A stretch of DNA of 64,000 bases from Bolinopsis microptera (taxonomy: Eukaryota > Ctenophora > Tentaculata > Lobata > Bolinopsidae): positions 1,931,692-1,995,691 of the forward strand of contig NC_087076.1 in the NCBI RefSeq assembly GCF_026151205.1. Reading direction: 5' to 3'. The notes beneath the pieces were generated by a model. It did no database searches, was not told the origin of the DNA, and saw only the letters and a list, made by a program, of their open reading frames with translations. This document shows, piece by piece, positions 12,495 through 25,602 of this stretch (positions are counted from its first letter, which is position 1; every line of letters starts with the position of its first letter). The position numbers and the translations under genes are program-made.

Positions 12495-13370
12495 TTTTGA
12501 TTGGCCGGAATTTTACTCTGTCGGATAGATTTCCGCAATTCGGATAGATAGTGGCGACAATTTGGTTGGTTCGGTCTCGACCAAAATCAGTATATTTTAA
12601 GTATGCCGAACCTAAAGAGAGGCGATCATTTAGACCAGGATAGAGGCAGTCGAATAGTCTCATTAAACTTGTGGCGTTGATGGAGGTGTGGATAAACAGA
12701 GAAAACCAAAAAGGGAACTAACTCAGTTACTGGAGTTATCAGAAAAGTAGCTGGGTGATGCAGATGGAGTTCAACTTTGCACCTTTAGGTTGAGAAAGGG
12801 GTAGCACTGAGTAATAAATACACAGATCAGGAAGAGAAATGATATAAGGACTGCTGCCTCTCAGATTACGTGTCCAATTCTCCACCAACCCCGCTCGGTA
12901 AACCACAAGTTGAAGTCGCCATACCTGCTATGCGTCCTGTAACAAAATAAATGTCAGTTACCAAATTCGGCTTCGTGTCATATGACCTTAATGCTTTGTA
13001 AGGCCCTCCGTCTAACCGCTTCATTGTCAAACTTAATTTAGCCGTTATCACCCATTCAATTTTAAGTCAGCGTCCGAAAACGTGGTAATCATCTCGATTC
13101 TCGGGGGCCATTTTAGAAAGATCCGGAATTTAAACAATGCTTCGCTCTGATTGGTTAGTACGTGAACGATCTATCGGATAGATTTTAGCAATTTCGGATA
13201 GATGAAAGCGAAAATTTTGGTTAGTCTGAATTCGATCAAAATCAATACATCTAAGGTATCCCAAACTGAAAATTGGTACTATATTTAGAGAAGCGGTCGT
13301 TGAGACTTGAGGATAGATAGTCGACTATTTTAACTGATGTGGATAGAAGTGTGAATAAATCAGAAGAGTT
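12495..13370. repeat. Pair of diverged direct repeats of about 210 bp
   Basis: 12495-12715 and 13160-13370 share ordered blocks: a double TCGGATAGAT, GACAATTTGG/GAAAATTTTGG, TCGACCAAAATCA/TCGATCAAAATCA, then a GTGTGGATAAA/GTGTGAATAAA end. They are old copies of one unidentified repeat. The spacer and the stretch to 14150 hold no recognised gene. Confidence 0.6.
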
Positions 13371-14154
13371 TTGTGTGTCAGTTACTAAATTCGTCTGCAA
13401 AAGAAGTCAGTTCAAGCAGAACTTACTCCAACGCTTCGCTGAGAAAGAGCTGGGCATTGAACAATAAACAAAGTTGCTTAATCTCTTTGTAAGCAGGACG
13501 CAGGTCTGCTTCGGCTCTTCGAAAAGTGTCTGTAAGAATCCAAGGACAAGGGGACGGAAAAAAGGTTCAGTTGAGGGGGGTAAAAACATGAACTGGAGGA
13601 TCAGGAGGAATTGTTTTTTCTGGTTGCGGTATTTCACTGAGGTGGATCATATTAATCCGTTTACTTAATATAAAAGAACTCTAAGCTCGCTCGTGCAAGG
13701 CCATCATTGAAAGCATGATATTATGTACTACAGTCAAATTAACGTTGCGACGGGATTTTCTCCTCCGCAAAGTTAGTATTACTCTAAACTTTTCACAATG
13801 TGTTATGCCAACGGAGTTAGGGTGGCTGTTTCTTTTTCGAAATTCTCAGTACCCGCTCAAGTTTAACGCCCAAATATATTATTAAAAGAATGTTACCATC
13901 ATAAAACTCCTTACAATTACGTTAACAAGTTTCAAAGAGAGAAGAATGCTTTATTTTTTTCAAAATCACTTTTTCTCTATGCTTTACCTATTTCGACAAT
14001 TTTACATATCCGGTTGCGAGGGTCAAAAAACACGTCGATCCAGTAAAGTGAATTAATCTTATTTGGTGTATCTTTTTGCACGATCATTTGAAAGGTTTTG
14101 CTGCCGTTATTTTGAAGGATTCGCCACGTAAAATTTATCTCAGCCGGAGATTTT

Positions 14155-14441
<287 letters not shown>

Positions 14442-14489
14442 TTATTACTCCGCATACTCAGTACTCACTGTAAAGCATATCACGTGACA

Positions 14490-14518
14490 AATCACGTGGT
14501 ATTTTGTACCACGTGATT
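14490..14518. repeat. Perfect 12-bp hairpin with E-box arms
   Basis: AATCACGTGGTA and TACCACGTGATT flank a 5-base loop. A further ATCACGTGAC lies immediately upstream, giving three CACGTG sites in 40 bases. A tandem CATCACTAATTATACGT pair follows at about 14608-14645. Confidence 0.75.
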
Positions 14519-15458
14519 ACAGCTATGATTTACAGAATTGACATGTGAACTCTACCCTATGGCTATATCTAGCTCATTTCTGGGTCAATTAAATTCTACT
14601 GATGGATCACATCACTAATTATACGTCACATCACTAATTATACGTCATATGATCTGACCCCTAATAATCGGGGGCCCCCCTTTGTCGGCCTCCCGTATTT
14701 TGCACGTAATATAATGCGTTTCAACCTTTTATCAAGCTTCAGTTCCTTTAAGTTTTTAGTTGTCACTAAGGCCTCTCCCTCCCGTCAGATTCTAAGGAGT
14801 AAAGTCAGATTCTATAGAAGTAAAGTATTTTTGAAATTTGCTGACGACCATTGATACATGATTATAGCATTATCACTATCAGCATCAATGATGATTGGTT
14901 ATTTATGTATTGATTGGTTATTTATTGATCGATCATTAAGGGGAGATACACCAAAAACGTTTTTGCTCCGAACATCGATTTTATTTTATATTATGGTTAA
15001 ATAGACAAAAAGAATAAAATTGCACACCTTCAAAATTTTCTAAAAATATTCCCTCATCGAGAAAAAAAATATTTTTCTTTTTCGAAAATTTTTAAAATTT
15101 GGAGAAGTCTGTCACTGTAGTACCGATAGTTCGGCCATTTTAAAAGTTTTTTAGCTGATTTTTTTACTGAACATTACTTACACTCCGTACAAGACAACCC
15201 TTTAAAAAATTATATAATTGAACAATAAATGACCAAGTTACAGACCGAACAAGATGAAAAAAGAAAAATTGGGATTTTTGCCTACCACCAAAGTTGTACA
15301 TTTTACCACTCGCCCAGGTCATCAGATATCGCCTTAAAAATTCTTGTGGGTGTAGCTGATGATCATATCAAACTTTTTGGAACAGGATTTCTCTCAGTTT
15401 TGAGTTTTAAGGTATGAAATGTGGCCTAAACGACTTAGTAAAATTCATCGTAAAAAAG

Positions 15459-15895
15459 GGCCAGACATGGCAGATTTAAGGCTTAAAATGCCTATAACTC
15501 AAAAAGTATCAGTTTTTTTGAAATACTTTTTACATGATCGTAATCAGCTTGGTAAGACAATGGCCAGACATGGCAGATTTAAGGCTTAAAATGCCTATAA
15601 CTCAAAAAGTATCAGTTTTTTTGAAATAATTTTTACATGATCGTAATCAGCTTGGTAAGACAAATCTTTTAGTACCAAATTGATAATAGTTAAAGACACA
15701 AAATTTGTAAAGAATGTGTACAATTTGTACAAAATTTATACAAGGGGGGACCCTTGTGTTCGAGCTGGAAAATTATTTAAGACAATTTGTCTTCTAAAAT
15801 CACCTATTTGGTATTAAAAGATTCGTCTTCTCAAGCTGATTACGATTCTGTAAAAACTAAAAAAAAATTGATACTTTTTGAGTTATAGGCATTTT
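15459..15895. repeat. Tandem 103-bp duplication plus inverted copy
   Basis: Copy 1 (15459-15559) and copy 2 (15562-15661) are nearly identical and begin GGCCAGACATGG. An inverted, more diverged copy occupies about 15804-15895, so the region can fold back over about 90 bp. No coding potential was recognised. The surroundings 14.5-17.4 kb are otherwise AT-rich and gene-free as far as I can see. Confidence 0.75.
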
Positions 15896-17424
15896 AAAAT
15901 TACAATTTTGCTTTTCCATTAATCATTAGTACTTTGCCCAGCATGTCTCAACTTATTTTACGGGTATTTTATCATAATATTTTTATGTTTATTACTTTAG
16001 GATGGACATTATATACAGCGGCTGTACTTTCTTGGGAATCTCAGTGTTCACATGGCGGAATGACAGGCTAAGCACCCCCCCAGTGCAGTAGTGGCTGTAC
16101 CAATACCATTTGAACGGTTGAAGCCGCCTGTCGCAGATATTAGGATGGTCTGCTGCTATTCTGATCTTAAAAAGGTTTGTTTTATTCTGTAAAGAGAGGA
16201 TCCAGCTGAGCTGGGCGGGAGCTTCTTATTCACTAATACATAGTACTGTCAGCTCTATTTACATTTATTTTCTTTATAAGTTTTCAGAGCCGTAATTTCA
16301 AAAGTTCGGACAGAAATTTATGCGTTTTTTTTTTCGAAAATGTGATGACCGGAGCTGGCCTACAACGGTTCCAACATCCATTATGTCGTTTCGTCGTTTT
16401 TATGAAAATATAACAGTTCGCTAAATTTTGGCACATTTTGGATAATCAGAGAATTGATTGTATGCAAATTCTATCAATACTACACATTGACAATTTCATG
16501 TGGATGCTGACATAAAGAAAACAAGAAAAACCTTGCTGACTACAGTGGATGACTACATCAAGCTTAATCGACTGATACCGATTTCGGGGTTAGTCCTAAA
16601 ACCTTTTTAAATTCTTAGAGTCTTAGTTAGTAGGACTGATATTATACCTCAGCTTGTTTTATTGTTTTCTTCATGTCACAATTTTAATACAATATCATGT
16701 CCGCAGGGGATACCGGCAGTATTAAACAACCGACCATATCACCATACACTGGTAGAAAAGACTAAAGAGGAGTCGGCGATGCCAGTCTGTTTCACGTTTC
16801 CTGTCAAAAAGCTTCCTTTCGAATGTACGTAATTTTTTTGAAACTTGCATATATTGGGATTGGGGAATCGCGAATTATACAACTTTTATTGACTTAAAGG
16901 GATCGGTGAAAATTGTTTGTGTGTTGACTGGGTCTGGCCTACAACAGTCCCAGTAACTCGTTTCATTTTATGAATATAAATATCCGAATTTTGCTTGGTG
17001 GAACTATTGGGAACTATTTTGCAGGTGAAACATTTCGATTTCAAAATTTTGTTATTACATTTACTTTTATTTTCATGAACTCTTGAAGAAAGTTAGGAGT
17101 AAAAGGAAAATATGAAGCCGATGGATTTGATGAAAATTTTCGAAGTGCATTTGGTTAGTTTGATTGAATAAATTCAGTTCTTTTTCTCTACAATTTTGTA
17201 CTACAACATTTGTTGAAGTGAGATTAAAGTGATGTAAAATGTCTTTGTAAAATTAACTACTAACCTAAAAACTTATTTGATTAATTAATTACAAACTTAA
17301 GTACCTTCTCACTAACCTACTTAATTTTTTACATTCTTACTGCTGTGATTAATTAGTCCAACTCCATGTTAATTACTTACTTACTGACATCACGACAAAT
17401 TTCTGCAATTTGGTCTTCTTTTGC

Positions 17425-19200
17425 AATAGTTTAGCTAGCGCAACCAGAGAGCACGTTTCCTTGATTTGTGTATGCGATTTGTATGCGATTTCACCCCTGT
17501 ATGCGATTTGTGTTCCGGGGTAGAAGGCACATGCTTTGGTATTCAAATAAGTAGTACCTGTCCCAAACCATCAGAAAAACCAAGTTTCGACCCACTAAGG
17601 CCACGCCCATCCCAAAATATCTGAAAATCCCATAAAATCCAGACTCAGCATCTTTTTATTTACCCCCGTATACGACTTATGTTCCAGGGTAGATGGCACA
17701 TGTTTTAGTGCTTGAATAGCTAGTACCTATCCCAAACCATCAGAAAAATCATGTTTCGACCTCTCAACCCACCCAGGCCACGCCCATCCCAAAATATCTG
17801 AAAATCCCATAAAATCCAGATTGAAATTCTTTACCCCGTATGCAATTTATGTTCCGGGGTAGGTGGCACATGTTTTAGTGCTTGAATAACTAGTACCTAT
17901 CCCAAACCATCAGAAAAACACTCTCAACCCACTCAGGCCACGCCCAGAGGCCACGCCTAACCCAGAAAAGCTACAGGGGGGATGCAAAAGTAACGTTACA
18001 TACGTTGGGTTTTATACCACCACCGTGTTTCATATTATGGACCTCTAACTTTGCAGATGGCATGCTGTATCTACCCATTCGAGGACTCCGTCGGCAATGT
18101 TCGAAAATTCGAATATTTCAGACCACGCCTATACAATATTAAATCACCTATATCGTTCTTTCCGGACATGCTAGACGCCCATTTATTTCAGATTACTGTA
18201 GATAATTAATTCCTGCATCTGATCTGAAAAATTGAGGCCAAACGGATTTGAAATGACGAAGTTATCAAGCATTTTATGTATCTCGTTAACAAAATTGATT
18301 GAGTGATTATGTGATAGGACACCTTAATTGGGTTCCCATGCAATTTAACGGGGTCACGTAATCACCTGAACAGGTAATCCAATCACCTGATCACACCTAA
18401 TGAATAAACTCATTATGCCTCGTATCTCGGTCATCTCAGAAGCTACAACTCTCATTTTTTCAGAACAAACGTTATTCGAATGGCCAAATACAATTCTATA
18501 AAATTTGGCTCGATCTGATTATCAAAACTATCAAATAAGTGCGATAATGAACCTTCATTCGAAAAAATGAACACAAATATTCTTTGATTTAACATATTCC
18601 TCGAATGAGTGGTGATAGTAAGTCATACCAAAAAGAATACCCGGGAACATTAATCGCATACGGGGGTAAATATTGGGCAATATTTTAGTCTGGAATTGTA
18701 TGGGAATTGTATGGGATTTGACCTGAATTTCAGCTAATTAAAGTTGCCCATTGTTCCTGGGCGTGGCCTGAGTGAGTTGAGATTTCGAAACTTGGTTTTT
18801 CTGATGGTTTGGGACAGGTACTACTTATTTAACCACCAAAACATGTGCCACCTACCCGGGAACACAAATCTCATACAGGGCCGAGTAAAGATTTTTGATT
18901 TGAATTATAGCTTTTCTGGGGTCGGTGCGGCCCTTGAATCTGATTCCAAGTTGGGTTTAATGTGCTACTTAGTTATTCATATCTTAGTGTCTATAAATAC
19001 GAGCAGTTTAGTGAGACCTAAAAGCTTATCTTCGTAAATTCTGCAATTATAAATATTGTAACGTACGTGCGACGCGCAAAACGCATACAAAATCGCATAC
19101 ACATACACATTTCAAGAAAATGTCTTCTGCGCAACCAGCGCTAGTTAACGATAGCTATCGCAAACTATCATGTTGCGATAGCTAGCGCTAGTCAGCACAC
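17425..19200. mobile_element. Foldback-like non-autonomous repeat element
   Basis: Three tandem copies of about 165 bp lie at 17499-17965; each contains GTTCCGGGGTAG-TGGCACATG, CCCAAACCATCAGAAAAA and CCACGCCCATCCCAAAATAT. An inverted partial copy lies at about 18750-18885. The outer flanks are also loosely inverted: AGCTAGCGCAACCAG-GATTTGTGTATGCG near 17430 answers sequence near 19075-19160. The centre (about 18000-18650) has no ORF. It is best read as a foldback or MITE-like element. The outer ends and target duplication are not resolved. Confidence 0.5.
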
Positions 19201-19232
19201 ACTCAACTGCACCCTGCTACTCGGTACTCCAG

Positions 19233-19398
<166 letters not shown>

Positions 19399-20648
19399 GC
19401 AACTTGCTTGCTTGCTTGCATATATGAATATCACATAATATATCATACGAACTATATGTTTTGTTTCAGATTATCACAACTGAATTGGACGAAACGAATG
19501 CACTCTGCTGCAAAAGATTTGAAAGACTTCGTGAGGAGTTTTTACGAAGTGTCACACCCACATTGACGTGAACTATAAACTTACTTTGAATTTACTTGTG
19601 TTTCTGCGAAGGGTTCGATTCTCAATATTTGGGAAGTTAAATACGATGTCTATTGTCTGCCATAAGGGTAACTGGGGTTAAACTTAAATACAATTTTTTA
19701 GAGCTTCTTCAATTCATCTCCGACATATCTTTTTATCCCTGCATTAATTATTATATCGATAGCTCGAAAAATATCACTTTTATTTTAATGTAACGTTATA
19801 TGTGAACGATTCCTTACTGTTTTCCAAATAACCACTTGCAGAAATGCTGTAGGTTGTTTCTGCTCGTGGAAAAAGGTGGAAAATTGCGGAAATATTTGTT
19901 AAATATTTATTTGTGAACTTAAAATTATAGTTGATTACAAGTGTAGACAATATAATAAATAAATTTTGTAGGAAGTTTGTCTATGATCTACTCTATAAAG
20001 TTAAATTATGATACTGATAAACTAATATTTTAAAGTAAGGGATAGTTCTTGAAAATGCATTGTCCAAACTAATGAACATGAGTAATTTCGGGTGATCATC
20101 TCTTCATTTGTCTAAAATGAAAGAAATGACAGAAACTCATTTGAAACTCATGTTAACTATTTTGTAGTTTTATCTACTTAATATAAAATTACTTTATTTT
20201 AAAATTGCGTTATTCAAAATTATTGATCCATTTTTGCCCAATTGTTTTCCTTGTCTTGCTTTTTCATAAATCAATGATTCGCTGAATTTTTCCAAACTGT
20301 TTGCGCGGCTTTTTCAAACTTGCACTTACAATGTTTCCTGGTTTGTTTAGTTTTTAGGGTTTTTCTGTGAGATAGGTTATGGGGGTGGTATTTAATGTTG
20401 TGTGATAAAGTGAGTTGAGGTGTAGCCAGCGGGGAGAAGGTGGTGGAGGAGAGGAGAGTGGAGTGGAGTGATGAGGTAAGATGAGATAGTAAAGTAATGT
20501 TTAGCCCGAACTGGGAACGGAGCTCTAAAGCCTAATGGAGGTGGCAGTGGATTTGGTGAAGGGGGGCACCGTGGCCGAGAGAAAGGGCCGCAGGATTGGC
20601 AAAGTGATGTGCTCCGTCGCAAAGTTATATTTGATGGCGCTGGTGGGG

Positions 20649-20655
20649 TATATAG
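20649..20655 (+). promoter_or_regulatory. H4 TATA box, copy 1
   Basis: TATATAG, about 90 bases before the H4 start codon, in a G-rich context. It is identical in copy 2. Confidence 0.75.
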
Positions 20656-20681
20656 GAGAACGCGCTTTTGTGGGAACATAA

Positions 20682-21056
<375 letters not shown>

Positions 21057-21110
21057 GCAGCCTGCTGCTTTCCACCTACCTGATCTCGAGCTTGCTCGAT
21101 TTCAAACAAC

Positions 21111-21126
21111 GGCTTTTCTCAAAGCC
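21111..21126 (+). promoter_or_regulatory. H4 3' histone stem-loop, copy 1
   Basis: GGCTTTTCTCAAAGCC: a 6-bp stem with a 4-base loop, 55 bases after the stop and followed by CCACAAAAATCAAAAAAG. This is the SLBP-binding processing signal of replication-dependent histone mRNAs, with a purine-rich element after it. Confidence 0.9.
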
Positions 21127-21939
21127 CCACAAAAATCAAAAAAGAAAACCTGTCTAACTGTATTACAGTACAACAATATTATTCAAATTGTTCATTTCAA
21201 GCTGGATATTTGTCCTTCCAATTTAATCAACCAAGTTTTGAGTATACTTTTTACTAAATTACAGAATCAAATCCAAAACACTCACATTCTGCTCACTCAA
21301 TAGCCATACGACACGTCTTTTCGTGTTTATGTCCAGGACAAGAGTTATTTCAATTTTATATGGCAAATTATCGGAAAACAACTGCATATAAGGCCAAGGG
21401 GTGCACATTGTTTGTCAGCTCCATATAGAGCCGAATAAACGGAAACAATTAATAGAACGTGAAATTACTACCAGTTGGGCCTGGACCCTTTCAGTATAGT
21501 ATTAGTGCGACCACAATAACGGCAGTCTGGAAGGAGGGGCTGGCAAAAGACAGGTAAACGTTTGTTTACAAAAAGGAAGCTACTTTTGCCTTGGGATCAG
21601 GGTAACAGCTGAGGTGAGGGATAGAATTAAATAAATAAGACCAGGGTGCACTAATTTATTTTGAAATTAGGATTTTGAGAGGCACTGTTTCCCTTAGCGA
21701 GACAGGTTGAAGCCGTCCCATGCTGCCTGCCAAACTAAACATGACTTATTTCAAAATTGTCGTGCCGTGTCTGGTTTTTTAAATCGGGGACAACCATAGG
21801 GAGAGAAAGGTGTTTAGTAAGGAGCTAATCTGATCGTGCTAATAAAGTCAAATAGTTTGGTCTTGTAAGGATCTCGAGGGCCTGCCCCCGCTGGTTTGTT
21901 GGGTTATCCAAAGTTGCTAAATTCTATCCGACTGGTTTC

Positions 21940-22579
<640 letters not shown>

Positions 22580-22616
22580 GCTACCTGTCGAACTACACTC
22601 GGCACCAGCTAAAAAC

Positions 22617-22632
22617 GGCGTTTATCAGCGCC
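22617..22632 (+). promoter_or_regulatory. H3 3' histone stem-loop, copy 1
   Basis: GGCGTTTATCAGCGCC forms a 6-bp stem with one G-U pair and a TATC loop. It is followed by CACTCCACA and an AATAAAGAAA purine-rich element. The H3-H2A spacer to 23170 has no gene. Confidence 0.88.
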
Positions 22633-23198
22633 ACTCCACATATCAATAAAGAAAACACTCCAATCGTTACTTAGTTTTATTACACATATATCATCCACTG
22701 GCTGAACAAACAAACTGACACCATCAGCTCCATGACCCACTTAAAATGCAAACAAAGTCACAACTGTGCACTGTGCAGTTAGTCGAATCTTAAATTGTAA
22801 ATGAAATCAAACAGACCTGCTAGTAGTATAGAGCAGAGGTTGCTAAGCATTCATATGCTATCCTCTCTTGAGCCATCGTTAAAATTGTTAGCCACTCTGA
22901 AGGACACTTCCGTCCAAGTGTGTATTTTAAAGAAAACATGTGCTTATTTAGGGTCTTCTTTTCCTGTGACTGTGAGAGATATGTTAGGCGTGGGGGCCGA
23001 TAATTTTGTGTAACTGAAATGATGCAGCTTAAAAGTGAGCTTAGAAGGAAAGGGATCATGTGTGAATATTGTTCATTGACCCCGGCTGACAGTAAGTAGA
23101 ACTGAATACATGGTCTTCAAAACCTACATCTGAGTAGGTGGATTGAAAGAATATGTTGGAATTGTACGAAGGTAGTTTTCTTTTTTGATATGTGGAGT

Positions 23199-23214
23199 GG
23201 CGCTGATAAACGCC
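23199..23214 (-). promoter_or_regulatory. H2A 3' histone stem-loop, copy 1
   Basis: On the minus strand this is the same GGCGTTTATCAGCGCC hairpin as H3's, 78 bases after the H2A stop. About 40 bases around it are an inverted copy of the H3 3' flank. Confidence 0.88.
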
Positions 23215-23291
23215 GTTTGGGCCAAGCTGGGGCTCCCTGCGTGGTGCAGAGAGAGACAGCTGAGGGCCGGGTGAGAAGTTGCACACACAGC

Positions 23292-23676
23292 TTATTTCTT
23301 GCTGCTGGCGGACTTCTTGGGCAGAAGGACTGCCTGGATGTTGGGCAGGACACCACCTTGGGCGATGGTGACACCGGCGAGAAGCTTGTTGAGCTCCTCA
23401 TCGTTCCTCACAGCAAGTTGAAGATGACGGGGGATAATCCTGGTTTTCTTGTTGTCGCGGGCAGCGTTGCCGGCCAACTCGAGGATCTCAGCTGCGAGGT
23501 ACTCCATGACGGCAGCCAGGTAGACTGGTGCTCCGGCACCGACTCGTTCGGCGTAGTTTTTCCCTTTTCGGAGGGGTTGTGTGGACTCGACCGAACGGGG
23601 AACTGAAAGACCCGCACGGATGAATCGGGATTTAAGGCTTGGATCGAGCTTTTCCTCCTTTGCCACGGCCTGACAT
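23292..23676 (-). pseudogene. H2A: Histone H2A, N-terminal third frame-disrupted
   Basis: ATG at 23676 reads MSGRGKGGK, and the gene is clean from [20 protein letters not shown] to the end (SASSKK, stop 23292-23294), including the acidic patch and docking region. Between them, in the tail and alpha1 region (roughly codons 10-42), several one-base insertions and deletions shift the frame and create a stop. Fragments of the expected SRAGL, FPV and LRKG motifs appear in alternating frames. The remaining codons are not eroded, so uncorrected sequencing errors are as likely as true decay. A TATATATA lies 84 bases upstream. Confidence 0.88.
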
Positions 23677-23962
23677 GTTACTTGTTTTCGTAAAGTGAAA
23701 GAATAACTGGTCTTCTGAGATTATCGTTTAAGTTAGTTTGAAGGTTAGTGGGGCCCCGTTATATATAGTAGGAACAGCGCCGACTATCGGATACTTCGCA
23801 GCCAAAGCAGCAGCGACTTTAGCGCGTTCACATTGGTCCACAGCTTTTGTCCAAGACATCGTTTGTACATAAGTAGCGAACTTCAAATTTCTTTTAATTC
23901 TCTCTCAAACCAAATCTCTCTCTCTCTATTTCGGAAATCAACCCCACAAACCTCTAACCAAG
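23677..23962. promoter_or_regulatory. Divergent H2A/H2B promoter region
   Basis: The two genes are head to head across about 285 bases. TATATATA at 23760-23767 is positioned for H2A on the minus strand. An inverted CCAAT (ATTGG) near 23834 and a CT-rich leader (TCTCTCTCTC) precede H2B. No clear TATA for H2B was seen. Confidence 0.6.
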
Positions 23963-24344
23963 ATGCCTCCAGTTACTGGAAAGAAAGCCGAAAAGAAGGC
24001 AAGGAAGAAGCCGGGGACGTGTTGCGGTGACAAGAAGCGCAGAGGAAGAGGAAGGAATCCTACTCAATACTACATCTACAGGTCCTGAAGCCAAGTGCAC
24101 CCCGACACCGGAATCAGCTCCCAGGGAATGTCTATCATGAAAACTCGTTCGTGAACGACATCTTCGAGTGATCGCTGGAGACAAAAGCTTCTCGCCTAGG
24201 ACACTACAACAAGCGTACAGGACCTATCTCTTCAGAGGGTACAGACCGCTGTCCGTCTCCTCTACCTGGTGAACTGGCCCATGCATGCTGCTCTGAAGGC
24301 ACAATGGCCCGTCACCAAATACACTTCTTTCTTCTTCCAAGTAG
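23963..24344 (+). pseudogene. H2B: Histone H2B, heavily frame-disrupted
   Basis: ATG at 23963 reads MPPVTGKKAEKKARKK. Identifiable H2B pieces follow in all three frames: the Lys-rich tail, a Tyr-rich stretch before VHPDTGISS, FVNDIFE, a His-Tyr-Asn-Lys-Arg region, the ETAVRLL-like segment, and the end VTKYTS with a TAG at 24342-24344. The total length equals a normal H2B (about 125 codons), so the lesions are many small indels rather than a deletion. A weak stem-loop-like GGCTTTTCTTAAAG follows at about 24401. It is the partner of H2A in the nucleosome. As written it cannot encode H2B. Confidence 0.8.
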
Positions 24345-24644
24345 ATGGATGTCCTCCTCGGAGAGTTGCACGGCTCTTCGTCGGTCGCGAACCTCCCTAA
24401 AGGCTTTTCTTAAAGAACACACACTTATCATTAAAGAAAAACACTAACTTATAACTAATACCTACCTTGTATTGTACATGTAAGTTATTATTTTTTTAGC
24501 AAAAAAATCTGGAATATAGAATGTTCTTTAACATGAATTAGGTAACTAAATTATTGGATTCTGCAGCAGTGCGTGGCGAACTTGTGGTGCATTTTGTGTG
24601 CACCGTCAAACAAGTGTGATATACGTCCAAATTTCAGTGTGGTT

Positions 24645-24767
24645 GGATACGGCCATACTCGGTGAATACACCCCAATCTCGTTCGGATCTGGGAGTTTAA
24701 GCAACTGCGCAGGCCGGGGTAGTACATGGATGGGTGACCGTGGGAAATTCCCGGTGTGCCGTATCCT
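24645..24767 (+). rRNA. 5S rRNA sequence inside the histone unit
   Basis: It shows the same 5S signature as 12330: GGATACGG/CCGTATCC end pairing, GGCCATACTCGG, TTAAGCAACTGC and GGATGGGTGACC, then TTTT. Against the other copy it has several one-base insertions (GGGAGTTTAAG, GCGCAGGCCGGGG) and a missing CC near the 3' third. These match the indel-rich character of this stretch. It lies between H2B and H1. Confidence 0.8.
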
Positions 24768-25117
24768 TTTGCTTTGCATGCTTTTACTTCGAGATATTAA
24801 TGATTCAATTATAGGAATATAGGCTTTTTTGCCCCTCTCACCCACGATAAGCCTGCTCGGAGAGTGGGTTTTGAATATCCCAACCCCACCCTATTTTGGT
24901 TCCGATAATCGATTGAGCGATCGGTGACTAGAATTCGTTTGCGCGGAGCCTAGAACTAACCGCAAAGTGTTGACAATGTATGTAATGTATGTATGTATGT
25001 ATGTGTTAAGAGTTTTCTTTTTGTATATGGGGGTTTTTGAATGCCGTTTGGGTAAAACCTCGTACCGGGAAATCGAGCCCCGAGGCCTTGGAAAGCAAAA
25101 AAAGCGGGGCGAGGCGC

Positions 25118-25602
25118 TTATTTAGCTTTCTTTGCAACCTTCTTGGCAGCAAGGCTTCTTCTTCTTGGGGCAGCCTTCTTCTTGGGGGTTACTTTGGCTT
25201 TCTTCTTTGGTGCAACCTTCTTCTTGGGAGAGTGCAGCTTCTTCTTTGGGGTACCTTCTCTTGGGGGCGTACCTTTTCTTGGCGGGTGACGGGCTTCTTC
25301 TGTCTTGGGTGCAGCCTTTTTGGGTGCAACACCAGGTTTGGCCAGTTTGAATGAACCAGAACAGGCGAAGTCGTTCTTTTGACCAAGCTCCCGAAGCGAG
25401 CCCTCGGAGAAGGGCAGTCTTGAGGTTGAGAATCAATCTTGTCACCGACGTTGTAGTTGCTGACGATGTACTTGGAGATGGCAAGCTTTGAGCTTCCTCC
25501 CTTGTTCTTGAGTTCCGAGATGGCAGAGGCAATCATGTCCTTGTACATTGGGTGGGCAGCGGGCTTCTTGGGAGCAGCTTTCTTCTTGGGTGCGGCGGAC
25601 AT
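25118..25602 (-). pseudogene. H1: Linker histone H1, frame-disrupted after the globular domain start
   Basis: ATG at 25602 reads SAAPKKKAAPKKPAAHPMY, then the winged-helix start MIASAISELKNKGGSSKLA and ISKYIVSNYNVGDKI. Single-base shifts then move the reading to other frames (LKTALLRGLASGA, then LVKRTTS, then the Pro-Lys-rich tail). In the tail only alternate frames give PKK-type repeats. The original end is K-V-A-K-K-A-K at TAA 25118-25120. H1 binds linker DNA. A TATA-like GATATAC lies about 86 bases upstream (25687-25691, minus). No convincing stem-loop was found downstream. Confidence 0.82.

Noticed and set aside
25089-25130. H1 3' stem-loop
   Set aside because: GCCCCGC and GCAAAAAAAGCGGGGC can pair partly, but spacing and loop do not fit the histone hairpin.
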